64,000 nt of DNA from Promicromonospora sp042731755 (GCF_042731755.1 NZ_JBHWLR010000005.1:62001-126000), one strand, 5' to 3'; shown: positions 35,301 through 42,425, counted from the stretch's first letter. Numbers and translations: made by a program. The notes: generated from the letters alone by a model not told the origin.

Positions 35301-36230
35301 CTCGCCGAGGGCGCCCGACTTCGCCGTGGTCAGGAAGGGCGCGAGCAGCTCCACCTGCCGGTCGTCGGGCAGGGTCGCGAGGTGCTGCAGCGCGGCGGCG
35401 CGCACGCCCTTGGCGGGGTCGGCGGCGAGGCCCGCGACGATCCGCGCGAACTCATCGCTCGGGACCTCCTGGGTCGAGATTCGCCTGCCGATCTGGCCGA
35501 GCACCTCCTCCTTGCTCGCGGCGGTCAGCCCGGGGACGACGTCGGCCAGGAGCGCGGCGTGCTCGCCCACGAACTCGCCGAACGCGACGGACTTCATGAT
35601 CCCCTCGCGGGCGTCGGAGTACCAGGAGCGGCCCTTCGAGGAGCGGTGCACGATCGCCACGAGCACGGTGCGCGAGGCGGCGTCGGCCGGGACGCCGCCC
35701 TCGACCGCGGCCTCCTCGAACATCGCGGGCGTCCAGCGGGTGCGCGTGGCCTGGTCCCCGTTGCCGGGGCGGTTGCGCTTGGGCGTGCCGATGTGGCCGA
35801 TGTCGTGCACCAGGAGCGAGAGCCACTCGGGCACGGCCGGGATCTCGACGGTCTCGCAGGCCTGCGCCAGCAGCCGGGCGAGGCGGACCACCTGCGCCAT
35901 GGCGCCGACCGCGTAGACGCGGCGGCGGCCGTTGACGCCCTTCTCCGTGGTCCAGCTCTTGTGCTGGGCGGCGACCTTCTTGACCAGGTCGGGCGAGACC
36001 CAGCTCGACCAGTAGGTGGTGCGGCCCGGCTGGTCGAGCAGCCGGTCGACGTCGTCCGTGGCGGCGGACGCCACCTGGGTCAGGACCTCCGGCGTCGTGC
36101 CCTCCAGCACGTAGCCCACCGCGTCCTCGTACAGACCGGTGCTGACCAGCGACAGCGGCGCGAGCGCATCCGCCACGCCTCGCGCCGTCTCGTCGCCGCC
36201 CCGCACCCGGTCCATCAGCTCCTGCAGCAT
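32361..36230 (-). CDS. DUF4132 domain-containing protein (MolR/YehI-like)
   Basis: A 1289-aa protein. Residues about 150-300 hold VHDIGHIGTPKRNRPG, an HD-like helix; 600-700 look like HEAT repeats (RASAAVWLARIGDPAAVPAL). The C-terminal 160 residues contain TRKGWLSDSFTIRGRATKLG and end in DRGRLKLEDVPKVLLAVSYQ, the DUF4132 signature of MolR/YehI. No molecular function is established. It is a single transcription unit with an exact RecA-NDp promoter (36308-36329), the same as the AAA+ operon. In E. coli the yehI and yehLMPQ genes are neighbours. The ATG follows GGGGCGAG. Confidence 0.85.
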   Translation of the reverse strand: MLQELMDRVRGGDETARGVADALAPLSLVSTGLYEDAVGYVLEGTTPEVLTQVASAATDDVDRLLDQPGRTTYWSSWVSPDLVKKVAAQHKSWTTEKGVNGRRRVYAVGAMAQVVRLARLLAQACETVEIPAVPEWLSLLVHDIGHIGTPKRNRPGNGDQATRTRWTPAMFEEAAVEGGVPADAASRTVLVAIVHRSSKGRSWYSDAREGIMKSVAFGEFVGEHAALLADVVPGLTAASKEEVLGQIGRRISTQEVPSDEFARIVAGLAADPAKGVRAAALQHLATLPDDRQVELLAPFLTTAKSGALGEAVTRLAALDGGLAACEAALATLRDENGKVAAGQGARVKLLEQTVERARALETPAQDVAIDLPDWEPLPDPVLDDAWVKQLRTDVEQATARARTNLDEARKSAKAGHNEWVLKSAQNNLKQLEKITAKDVEALPRVLTANAPARQLRSSPLVTWLTDRRHEAFADQSLMFHVRLRALVHGGRSDGNNLLWNLRGHLDEVTDLRQLHDGLERAGIPDVERLVTDLVLNRWWGHEEIPASVAWPWFAERPEILERSLRTGDGGERTGRSLAMLREFPALPPMLLPKLTALALGAGKTHRVTAQQVLEAHTGARSLAEQALADSKGEVRASAAVWLARIGDPAAVPALRAALKKERREAARAALLSALETLGDDISADLAPEILQAEAAKGLKAKIPASLDWFPFEQLPEVRWAGAGAAGAGAAGEPGGVVPRDVVRWWVVLASKLKAPSGEGLIARYVSLLDPASRAALGSFVLRAWVAQDTRNPSVEHSREYADQHAQSRWDNLQSAIKRYPEYYADQAGQTVEDFWKRLYREDQATYLGSATQDKGLLALTVGMPGAGLATTAQHYFAAHKGRRAQAEYLVRALAANGDRAAVQQLLAVSRRFKQRTVQEAAGALAQDIADRNGWDGDQLADRTVQTAGFDDDGILRLDLAGPSGADGGADGGEARVVTGRITEAFTLELRNPAGKVVKALPAKRASDDDEVYAEAKRQLKESRAELKAVVALQTQRFAEAMVTGRTWSVADWREFVLGHPLMSRLAARLVWAAELPGADGAGSGSTGTVTFRPGDGGALIGVDDEDVTLPDDARVSLVHAATLGDDDETGAPAWRGHLGDYEITPLFDQGLGAEADAAGALPDLPGTATVIDTRKGWLSDSFTIRGRATKLGYSRSQAEDAGWFSAYRKEYPTLDLTVEIEFTGAFLPEENITAAVQELVFRRTGTWDDRGRLKLEDVPKVLLAVSYQDYVTVAEGGAFDADWEKKSQY

Positions 36231-36307
36231 CTCGCCCCATCACGTCGTCGTCGGCCATCGGGGCAGAGCTCGCCCCTGGATCGTGCCGCCTTCAGCAGCA
36301 CGCGCAC

Positions 36308-36329
36308 AAAGTAGCGGTGGCCACTGACA
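36308..36329 (-). promoter_or_regulatory. RecA-NDp (PafBC-type) promoter of the DUF4132 gene
   Basis: Minus strand: TGTCAGTG (36329-36322), exactly 8 bp, then TACTTT (36313-36308), the same arrangement as at 30641-30662. The match also extends as GTGTCAGTGGC in both promoters. Confidence 0.8.
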
Positions 36330-36355
36330 CCCGGGCGGAGCATCCCGCCCGGGTG
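36328..36355 (-). terminator. Terminator hairpin after the Asp-tRNA synthetase gene
   Basis: Perfect 11-bp arms CACCCGGGCGG with a 6-nt loop, 26 bp after the stop at 36381. It abuts the DUF4132 promoter. Confidence 0.6.
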
Positions 36356-36380
36356 CCAGGTGCGACGACTAGGGCTACGG

Positions 36381-37757
36381 CTACGGCGTCAGCCGGTGCA
36401 GGTCCCGCGGGAACGGCGTCACCTCGCGGATGTTGGCCACCCCCACGAGGCGCGCCACCCACCGCTCCAAGCCGATCGCGAACCCGCCGTGGGGCGGCAT
36501 CCCGTGCCGGAACGCCTCCAGGTAGGACGCGTACGACGCCGGGTCCTCGCCCCGGGCCTCGATCGCCGCGACGTAGTCGGCGTACCGGTGCAGGCGCTGC
36601 CCGCCCGTGACGAGCTCCAGCCCGCGGAACAGCAGGTCGAAGCTGTTGCTCCACCGAGGGTCCCCAGGCCCCTGAGTCGGTTCCGGGTGCGTGTAGAACG
36701 GCCGCTTGGCCATCGGGTAGCCCTCGACCGCGACGAAGTCCGACCCGTGCTCGGCCCGCGCCCACTCCCCCAGGGTGCGCTCGTGCTCGGGCGCCAGGTC
36801 GGGTTCGTCCGACGGCGCCCCGACGAGCTCCAGGGCGTCGGCGAAGTGCAGCACGGGGAACTCGGCCGGGATCCGCGGTACCTCGACGCCCAGCCGCTCG
36901 GCGGCCCCCGACGCGCGGACGGCGTCCGCCATCCCGGCGAGCACGTCGCGCAGCACGGCCAGCACGTCGCGGTGGTCGCGCACGAACCCGAGCTCGACGT
37001 CGAGCGAGCGGTACTCCGCGAGGTGCCGCACGGTGTCGTGCGGCTCGGCCCGGAACACCGGCCCCACCTCGTAGACCCGCTCGAAGACGCCGACCATCTG
37101 CTGCTTGTAGAACTGCGGCGACTGCGCGAGGTAGGCGGGCCGCCCGAAGTAGTCCACGGGGAACACGTTCGCCCCCGACTCCGTGGCCGTGCCGACCAGC
37201 TTGGGCGTGCAGACCTCGGTGAAGCCCGCCGCGTCCAGCGTCGCACGGAACCCGCGCAGGCTCGCCGCCGCGACCTCCCAGCGCGCCTTCTGCGCGGGGT
37301 GCCGCCAGGCGACGGCGGCGTGGTCGAGCAGCGTGGGCAGGGCGGCGCTCAGGGCCGGCCGCCACAGCTCGACCGGCGGGGTCTCGGCGGGGTCCGTGAG
37401 CGGCGTGATCAGCAGGCCCGCACCGCCCAGCCCGGTGACCTCCACGCCGCCGGGCGCCTGCGGGTTCGCGGTGACCGTGCCGGTCACCTCCACGGTGGTC
37501 TCCTCGGGCGGCACGGCTGGCGCCGTCGGCCCGGCACCGGTGCGCACCACGATCTGGGCGAGCCCGGTGCGGTCGCGCAGCACCAGGAACGTCACGGTCG
37601 CGAGCTCACGACGGCGGTGCACCCAGCCCTGCAGCCGCACGACGGAGCCTGGCGGGACGCTCGGCAGGTCGCGGGCGAGGGTGCGAGCGGGAACCCCTGT
37701 GGACTCAGCCAGGGCCGGAGCCGGGGACGTCGAAGGGGATGGCAAAGGTGGTCTCAT
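36381..37757 (-). CDS. aspS: Aspartate--tRNA(Asp/Asn) ligase, archaeal-type
   Basis: A 458-aa class II synthetase of the short archaeal/eukaryotic AspRS type, without the bacterial GAD insertion. The N-terminal OB fold has VRLQGWVHRRRELATVTFLV; motif 2 is VGPVFRAEPHDTVRHLAEY; motif 3 is GGFAIGLERWVARL; YLAQSPQFYKQ is the flipping/active-site region. Such enzymes often aspartylate both tRNA-Asp and tRNA-Asn. A housekeeping bacterial AspRS is expected elsewhere. A T-box leader precedes it. Two ATGs are adjacent (37760, 37757); I chose the second because GGAGGA directly abuts the first. Confidence 0.88.
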   Translation of the reverse strand: MRPPLPSPSTSPAPALAESTGVPARTLARDLPSVPPGSVVRLQGWVHRRRELATVTFLVLRDRTGLAQIVVRTGAGPTAPAVPPEETTVEVTGTVTANPQAPGGVEVTGLGGAGLLITPLTDPAETPPVELWRPALSAALPTLLDHAAVAWRHPAQKARWEVAAASLRGFRATLDAAGFTEVCTPKLVGTATESGANVFPVDYFGRPAYLAQSPQFYKQQMVGVFERVYEVGPVFRAEPHDTVRHLAEYRSLDVELGFVRDHRDVLAVLRDVLAGMADAVRASGAAERLGVEVPRIPAEFPVLHFADALELVGAPSDEPDLAPEHERTLGEWARAEHGSDFVAVEGYPMAKRPFYTHPEPTQGPGDPRWSNSFDLLFRGLELVTGGQRLHRYADYVAAIEARGEDPASYASYLEAFRHGMPPHGGFAIGLERWVARLVGVANIREVTPFPRDLHRLTP

Positions 37758-37760
37758 CAT

Positions 37761-37921
37761 TCCTCCAGAGAGCGCAGGCCCTGGAGGAGCGGGCGGGGGC
37801 TAGGTCGCGGTGCCACCACTCCTTTGCCGGGAAGCCCCGGCCTCTCGTCGGTACGCCGCACGCGCGGGTGGTCGCTCGCCCGGCGGACCGGGCCGAGGTT
37901 CGTCACGCCTCACGCTCACCA
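37761..37921 (-). promoter_or_regulatory. T-box leader (translational type) upstream of aspS
   Basis: The T-box core GGTGGCACCGCG lies at 37817-37806. Downstream, TCCTCCAG (37788-37781 in minus reading) can pair with CTGGAGGA (37768-37761) and hide the ribosome site, as in actinobacterial translational T-boxes. A short stem I GAGG/CCTC (37911-37895) has the loop CGTGACGAA, so GAC (Asp) is the likely specifier. TAGCGT (37933-37928) is a possible -10. Uncharged tRNA would open the ribosome site. Confidence 0.75.
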
Positions 37922-37963
37922 CCGCACACGCTATGCCCGACGGCGCCGGCGACGCCACCAGGT

Positions 37964-38869
37964 TTACGACCCGTCGACGGCGTCGAGCCAGGCCAGCACG
38001 GCACGGCCCACCGCGGCGTCGTCCTCCAGCGGCACGAGGTGACCGCGACCGGGGAACGCGACCACCTCGGGATCGCCGGGCAGCAGCTCGCGCAGGCGGC
38101 CGGCCTGTTCGAACGGGATCCACGGGTCGTCCTCGGCCCAGCCGACGCGGACCGGGCAGCGCACCTCGCCGAGCCGACGGACGACGGGCGCGGTGTGCTC
38201 GGGCGAGAGCTGCGCGATCTGGCGGTAGAAGGCGGCCTGCCCGACGTCGTCGAGCCACGGCTCGGCGAGCGTCTCGACCTGCTCAGGAGCGAGCGCATGG
38301 TTGGCCGCGCCGGCGATGTACTCCCGCACCAGGGCACCGTGCAGCGGCCCGGGCACTGCCGCGAAGACGGACTCGTTGCGCGCCACGAGCCGGAAGAACT
38401 CCGAGCCCCAGGGGTCCAGCGTCACGATGTCGAGCAGGAACAGGCTCGCCAGGTCCGCACCCTCCAGGAGGTGGGCGCCGAGGGCGACGGCTCCCCCGAT
38501 GTCGTGCGCAACCAGGTGCGGGCGGCCCAGCCCCCAGTGCCGCAGGAGCGCGGCCAGCCGCCTGCGCTGGGCCACGAGGTCCACGGCGACCCCAGCCCCC
38601 TTGGATGAGGCGCCATATCCGGGCATGTCCCACAGGAAGACGCGATACCCCCGCCCGAGCAAGCCCTGGCTCAGTGCACGCGCCACTGGAGCCCAGACCT
38701 GTGCGGACCACGGCGTGCCGTGGCAGAGCACGACGTCGCCGGCCGAGGGCCCGCCGGCCGGCTCCAGCACGTAGGTGGCAATGCGCTCGCGGGTGCCGTC
38801 GGTATCGACCTCGACGAACACCGGCTTGGGCAGGGCGGACGGGCGTGGGACGGAGGCGGGACCAGGCAT
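37964..38869 (-). CDS. Alpha/beta hydrolase (haloalkane dehalogenase/epoxide hydrolase-like)
   Basis: A 301-aa hydrolase. LCHGTPW forms the oxyanion hole; the nucleophile elbow is AHDIGG with Asp instead of Ser, as in haloalkane dehalogenases and epoxide hydrolases; the acid is in AEDDPWIP and the catalytic His in GRGHLVPLED. The substrate is unknown. The ATG at 38869 follows TAGCGT by 6 nt, so I prefer it to the GTG just upstream. TGTCAGAG lies exactly 8 bp before the -10, a one-mismatch RecA-NDp motif. It precedes the T-box leader of aspS. Confidence 0.85.
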   Translation of the reverse strand: MPGPASVPRPSALPKPVFVEVDTDGTRERIATYVLEPAGGPSAGDVVLCHGTPWSAQVWAPVARALSQGLLGRGYRVFLWDMPGYGASSKGAGVAVDLVAQRRRLAALLRHWGLGRPHLVAHDIGGAVALGAHLLEGADLASLFLLDIVTLDPWGSEFFRLVARNESVFAAVPGPLHGALVREYIAGAANHALAPEQVETLAEPWLDDVGQAAFYRQIAQLSPEHTAPVVRRLGEVRCPVRVGWAEDDPWIPFEQAGRLRELLPGDPEVVAFPGRGHLVPLEDDAAVGRAVLAWLDAVDGS

Positions 38870-38942
38870 CACACGACGCTATCCCGAGCCTCTGACACAC
38901 CCCTGGTGACGGGCGCCCAGCCCCCCGAAGGTCCCGGGCGAA

Positions 38943-38961
38943 TAAGGTGAGGCTTGCCTTA
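38943..38961. promoter_or_regulatory. IdeR/DtxR iron box upstream of heme oxygenase
   Basis: TAAGGTGAGGCTTGCCTTA fits the 19-bp DtxR/IdeR consensus at 17 of 19 positions. A TATGAT -10 follows at 38972-38977. Iron-loaded repressor would block the heme oxygenase promoter. Confidence 0.8.
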
Positions 38962-39042
38962 CTTCTGTTGCTATGATCGGATGGTGATGACACATTGTCA
39001 GCACGTCTGCCAGCACGGCAGCACCGCACCGGAGGAGACCCC

Positions 39043-39699
39043 GTGAGCCTGCCCGTCGAGGAAATCGCCCCCGTCCCCCTGTCCGCCGTGCTCCGTCAGG
39101 GCACTCGTGACGCCCATGCCGGTGCCAACTCGGAGCAGTTTATCGAGGAGCTCCTGTCCGGAGCGCTCACCCGGGACGCGCACGCCGACCTCACCGCGCA
39201 GCTGCTGGTGGTCTACGAGGCCCTGGAGGAGGCGAGCGCCGCCCTCGGGAGCGACGACCGGGGCGCCGGCCTCGTCTTCACGGAGCTCACGCGTGTCCCC
39301 GCGATCGAGCGGGACCTGGCCTTCCTGTACGGGCCGGACTGGCGCGACAAGATCCGGATCCTGCCCGCGACCCGCGCGTACGCCGAGCACGTCCGCGCCG
39401 TGGGCGGCAACCTGCCGCAGTACGCCGCGCACTCCTACACGCGGTACCTGGGCGACCTGTCCGGCGGGCAGATCGTCAAGCGCATGATGAAGGAGCACTA
39501 CGGCCTCGACGAGGAGGGGCTGGCCTTCTACACCTTCCCCGACATCCCCAAGGTCAAGGTGTTCAAGGACGCCTACCGCGAGGCGCTGGACGAGCTCGAC
39601 CTGGACGACGACGAGGTGGCCGCCACCCTCGCCGAGACGCACCACGCGTTCACGCTCAACCGGGCGGTGTTCACGGAGCTCGCCGCGATCCACTGCTGA
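39043..39699 (+). CDS. hmuO: Biliverdin-producing heme oxygenase
   Basis: A 218-aa protein that opens heme to biliverdin, CO and iron. The proximal heme ligand is in GTRDAHAGAN (about residue 20), and the distal helix has YTRYLGDLSGGQIVKR with the flexible Gly pair. GTG 39043 is preceded by GGAGGAG; the longer frame to 38995 lacks a ribosome site. An iron box overlaps the promoter, so it should be expressed in iron limitation to use heme as an iron source. No heme uptake genes are in the window. Confidence 0.93.
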   Translation: MSLPVEEIAPVPLSAVLRQGTRDAHAGANSEQFIEELLSGALTRDAHADLTAQLLVVYEALEEASAALGSDDRGAGLVFTELTRVPAIERDLAFLYGPDWRDKIRILPATRAYAEHVRAVGGNLPQYAAHSYTRYLGDLSGGQIVKRMMKEHYGLDEEGLAFYTFPDIPKVKVFKDAYREALDELDLDDDEVAATLAETHHAFTLNRAVFTELAAIHC

Positions 39700-39737
39700 C
39701 CCCGTAGCGGCGTCGTCGCTGGTCACAGCGCTGGTTC

Positions 39738-39794
39738 TGACGCCTCGGCGTCTGACATGTCACATCGTCTGACTTGTCACATCCCGAGGCGTCA
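39738..39794. promoter_or_regulatory. Nested inverted/direct repeat upstream of the flavoprotein gene
   Basis: Perfect 11-bp arms TGACGCCTCGG (39738-39748) and CCGAGGCGTCA (39784-39794) enclose two tandem 17-bp copies, CGTCTGACATGTCACAT and CGTCTGACTTGTCACAT, which differ by one base. TGACATGTCA in the first is itself a palindrome. A further TTGTCAGA occurs at 39812. It is probably a multi-site operator, or a terminator for heme oxygenase. Confidence 0.65.
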
Positions 39795-39825
39795 CGTTCC
39801 CCGCTCGTGCGTTGTCAGATGGAGT

Positions 39826-41562
39826 ATGAACACCACCGAACGTCGCATCTCCACGACAGCGCTCGTCATCGGTACGGGCGGTTCCGGCCTGCGCGCCGCC
39901 ATCGAGCTCGCCGAACAGGGGGTGGACGTCCTCGCCCTGGGCAAGCGGCCCCGGATGGACGCCCACACCTCGCTCGCCGCCGGCGGGATCAACGCCGCCC
40001 TCGGCACCATGGACGCGGAGGACAGCTGGCAGCAGCACGCCGCCGACACCATCAAGGAAAGCTACTTCCTGGCCAACCCGCACACGGCCGAGATCGTCGC
40101 GCAGGGTGCCGCGCAGGGCATCGCCGACCTCGAGCGGTACGGCATGGCCTTCGCCCGGGAGGACGACGGGCGCATCTCCCAGCGGTTCTTCGGCGCGCAC
40201 ACCTACCGCCGCACCGCGTTCGCCGGCGACTACACCGGCCTGGAGATCCAGCGGTCCCTCGTGAACCGGGCGACGCAGCTCGACATCCCGATCCTGGACT
40301 CGGTCTACGTCACCCGGATCCTGACCCACGACGGCGCGGTGTTCGGCGCCTACGGGTTCGACCTCGACGACGGCACGCCGTACCTCATCCACGCCGACGC
40401 CGTGATCCTCGCCGCGGGCGGGCACAACCGCATCTGGCGGCGCACGTCGTCCCGCCGCGACGAGAACACGGGCGACTCGTTCCGCCTCGCCGTCGAGGCC
40501 GGCGCGCGCCTGCGCGACCCGGAGCTGGTGCAGTTCCACCCGTCGGGCATCCTGGAGCCCGAGAACGCCGCGGGCACCCTGATCTCGGAGGCCGCGCGCG
40601 GCGAGGGCGGCATCCTGCGCAACGCCCTGGGCGAGCGGTTCATGCAGAACTACGACCCCGAGCGCATGGAGCTCTCGACCCGCGACCGGGTGGCGCTCGC
40701 GGCGTACACCGAGATCAAGGAGGGTCGCGGCACCGAGAAGGGCGGCGTCTGGCTCGACGTCTCGCACCTGCCGCGCGAGACGATCATGACGCGCCTGCCG
40801 CGCGTCTACCAGACGATGCTCGAGCTGCAGATGCTGGACATCACGGCCGAGCCCATCGAGATCGCGCCGACCGCGCACTACTCCATGGGCGGCGTGTGGG
40901 TGCGGCCCGAGGACCACAGCACCGAGGTCGACGGCCTGTACGCGATCGGCGAGGCGTCCAGCGGCCTGCACGGCGCCAACCGCCTGGGCGGCAACTCGCT
41001 CATCGAGCTGCTGGTCTTCGGCCGCATCGTCGGGCGGGCCGCCGCGGCCTACTCCGCCGGCCTGGAGGCGCAGCGCCGCTCGCACGACGCCGAGGCCTAC
41101 GCCCGCGCCGAGGTGGCCGACCTGCTCACCGCCGACGGGCACGAGAACGTGCGCGCCCTGCAGCGGGCGATCCGCAACACGATGACCGAGCACGCGGGCG
41201 TCGTCCGGGACGAGGAGGGCCTGACCGCGGGCCTGCGCGAGCTGGACGAGATCGAGGCGCGCACCCAGGAGATCGGCGTGCACCCCGACATCGCCGGGTT
41301 CCAGGACCTCGCGCACGCCTTCGACCTCAAGGCGTCGCTGATCGCGGCCCGCGCCACGCTGGAGGCCGCCCGCGAGCGCCGCGAGACGCGCGGCTGCCAC
41401 AACCGGAGCGACTACCCGGACCTCGACCCGGCGCTCCAGGTGAACCTGGTCTGGTCCCCGAAGACGGGCATCGTCCGCGAGGAGATCCCGGAGGTCCCCG
41501 AGGAGATCGCGACCCTGATCGCAGCCCAGGAGGTCTCGACGCAGGGCAAGCTGGTCGAATAA
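39826..41562 (+). CDS. FAD-binding flavoprotein, succinate dehydrogenase/fumarate reductase/L-aspartate oxidase family
   Basis: A 578-aa protein. ALVIGTGGSGLRAAIELAEQ is the FAD-binding Rossmann motif; HTSLAAGGINAALG (note no His-linked FAD), FHPSG, SEAARGEGG, HYSMGGVWV and GANRLGGNSL are signatures of the SdhA/FrdA/NadB family. The C-terminal helical domain is complete. No sdhB, nadA or nadC gene is adjacent, so it is an orphan and its reaction is open. The ATG at 39826 is preceded by GGAG. The nested repeat structure just upstream may regulate it. Confidence 0.8.
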   Translation: MNTTERRISTTALVIGTGGSGLRAAIELAEQGVDVLALGKRPRMDAHTSLAAGGINAALGTMDAEDSWQQHAADTIKESYFLANPHTAEIVAQGAAQGIADLERYGMAFAREDDGRISQRFFGAHTYRRTAFAGDYTGLEIQRSLVNRATQLDIPILDSVYVTRILTHDGAVFGAYGFDLDDGTPYLIHADAVILAAGGHNRIWRRTSSRRDENTGDSFRLAVEAGARLRDPELVQFHPSGILEPENAAGTLISEAARGEGGILRNALGERFMQNYDPERMELSTRDRVALAAYTEIKEGRGTEKGGVWLDVSHLPRETIMTRLPRVYQTMLELQMLDITAEPIEIAPTAHYSMGGVWVRPEDHSTEVDGLYAIGEASSGLHGANRLGGNSLIELLVFGRIVGRAAAAYSAGLEAQRRSHDAEAYARAEVADLLTADGHENVRALQRAIRNTMTEHAGVVRDEEGLTAGLRELDEIEARTQEIGVHPDIAGFQDLAHAFDLKASLIAARATLEAARERRETRGCHNRSDYPDLDPALQVNLVWSPKTGIVREEIPEVPEEIATLIAAQEVSTQGKLVE

Positions 41563-41580
41563 CCCACCCCCGCCCCCTGC

Positions 41581-41647
41581 CTCGTTGAGTGCTGGGTATT
41601 TGCGCCCTTTCGCGCGCCAGGAGCGCAAATACCCAGCACTCAACGAG
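41581..41647. repeat. Dispersed palindromic element, copy 1
   Basis: Perfect 25-bp arms (41581-41605 and 41623-41647) with a 17-nt loop; the core is GTTGAGTGCTGGGTATTTGC. It lies between convergent genes and probably acts as a bidirectional terminator. A related copy is at 44748-44814. Confidence 0.85.
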
Positions 41648-41663
41648 TTGGGTTGGGGGGGGT

Positions 41664-42425
41664 CTAGCGGCGGTGGCGGGGGTCGTGGGCCTCGCCCGTG
41701 GTGCGTTCGGTCCAGCCCGGCCAGACCCGCTGGGCATCGCGCTCGTGGAGCTTGCCGCCCAGGTGCATCGCCCGCCAGACGCCGCGGTAGCCGGGCAGGA
41801 TTCCGGAGGCGATGATCACGTGCCCGACGACGACGGGGGTCACCACATACGTCGACCACCGGTGCACCGCGGCGAACCAGACGAACGCAGGTCCCCCGCT
41901 GACGAGCGCGAGCCCCACCCCGGACACGACCAGGGCGAGCAGCGTCGCGACAAGCACCAGGTTCGCGATGCGCTGCCCCGGGTCGAACCGGCCCTCGTGG
42001 CGCCCGAACCGCCCGGTGAGGATCGCGGCGGGCCAGGTCCGGAACCACGCGCCGTCGCCGTGCTCGACCCGGAAGGTCTCGCGCCAGAAGGTGCGCCAGC
42101 CCCGCGCGCCGACGACGACGGCCAGCACCGTGAGCCCCGCGAGGACCCAGCCGGTGATCGTGTGCACGTCGGTGTCGGACACCCCCGTGACGCGAGCGAT
42201 GACGCTCGGGCTGCCCTCGTTCCCGAGCAGCAGCCACCAGCCGGTGATCAGCAGCACGATGACGGTCACGTACACGCCGGCATGGAACCAGCGTGCCGGA
42301 CGGCGGTTGCGCTCGACCGTGCCGGTCTCGTGCTGCCCGGTCTCCTGGCGCTCGGTCTCCTGACGCTCGGTGCCATGTCGCCCGGTCTCACGGCGCCCCG
42401 TGTCGTGCCGCTCAGTAGCTGTCAC
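41664..42425 (-). CDS. Cytochrome b561/b6-like membrane protein with repeat-derived N-terminus
   Basis: About 253 aa. After a hydrophilic N-terminus, ARWFHAGVYVTVIVLLITGW begins a four-helix di-heme cytochrome b fold; candidate heme ligands are in WFHAG, DVHTITGW, VHRWSTYV and VGHVIIASG. It resembles b subunits that accept quinol electrons. The first about 40 residues are pentapeptide repeats (GRRET, ERQET) encoded by 15-bp DNA repeats that begin at the stop codon of the upstream lipoprotein gene. GTG 42425 has GGGAG 6 nt upstream and overlaps the lipoprotein end by 14 bp. Confidence 0.8.
   Translation of the reverse strand: MTATERHDTGRRETGRHGTERQETERQETGQHETGTVERNRRPARWFHAGVYVTVIVLLITGWWLLLGNEGSPSVIARVTGVSDTDVHTITGWVLAGLTVLAVVVGARGWRTFWRETFRVEHGDGAWFRTWPAAILTGRFGRHEGRFDPGQRIANLVLVATLLALVVSGVGLALVSGGPAFVWFAAVHRWSTYVVTPVVVGHVIIASGILPGYRGVWRAMHLGGKLHERDAQRVWPGWTERTTGEAHDPRHRR
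42312..42416. repeat. 15-bp tandem repeat at the lipoprotein/cytochrome b junction
   Basis: Six to seven degenerate copies of GAGCGYCAGGAGACC on the minus strand, starting at the lipoprotein stop codon and reading in frame into the cytochrome b gene. Confidence 0.7.

Noticed and set aside
39757..39825. Longer start of the flavoprotein at 39757
   Set aside because: It would translate through the repeat structure and lacks a ribosome site; the ATG at 39826 has GGAG and begins just before the FAD motif.
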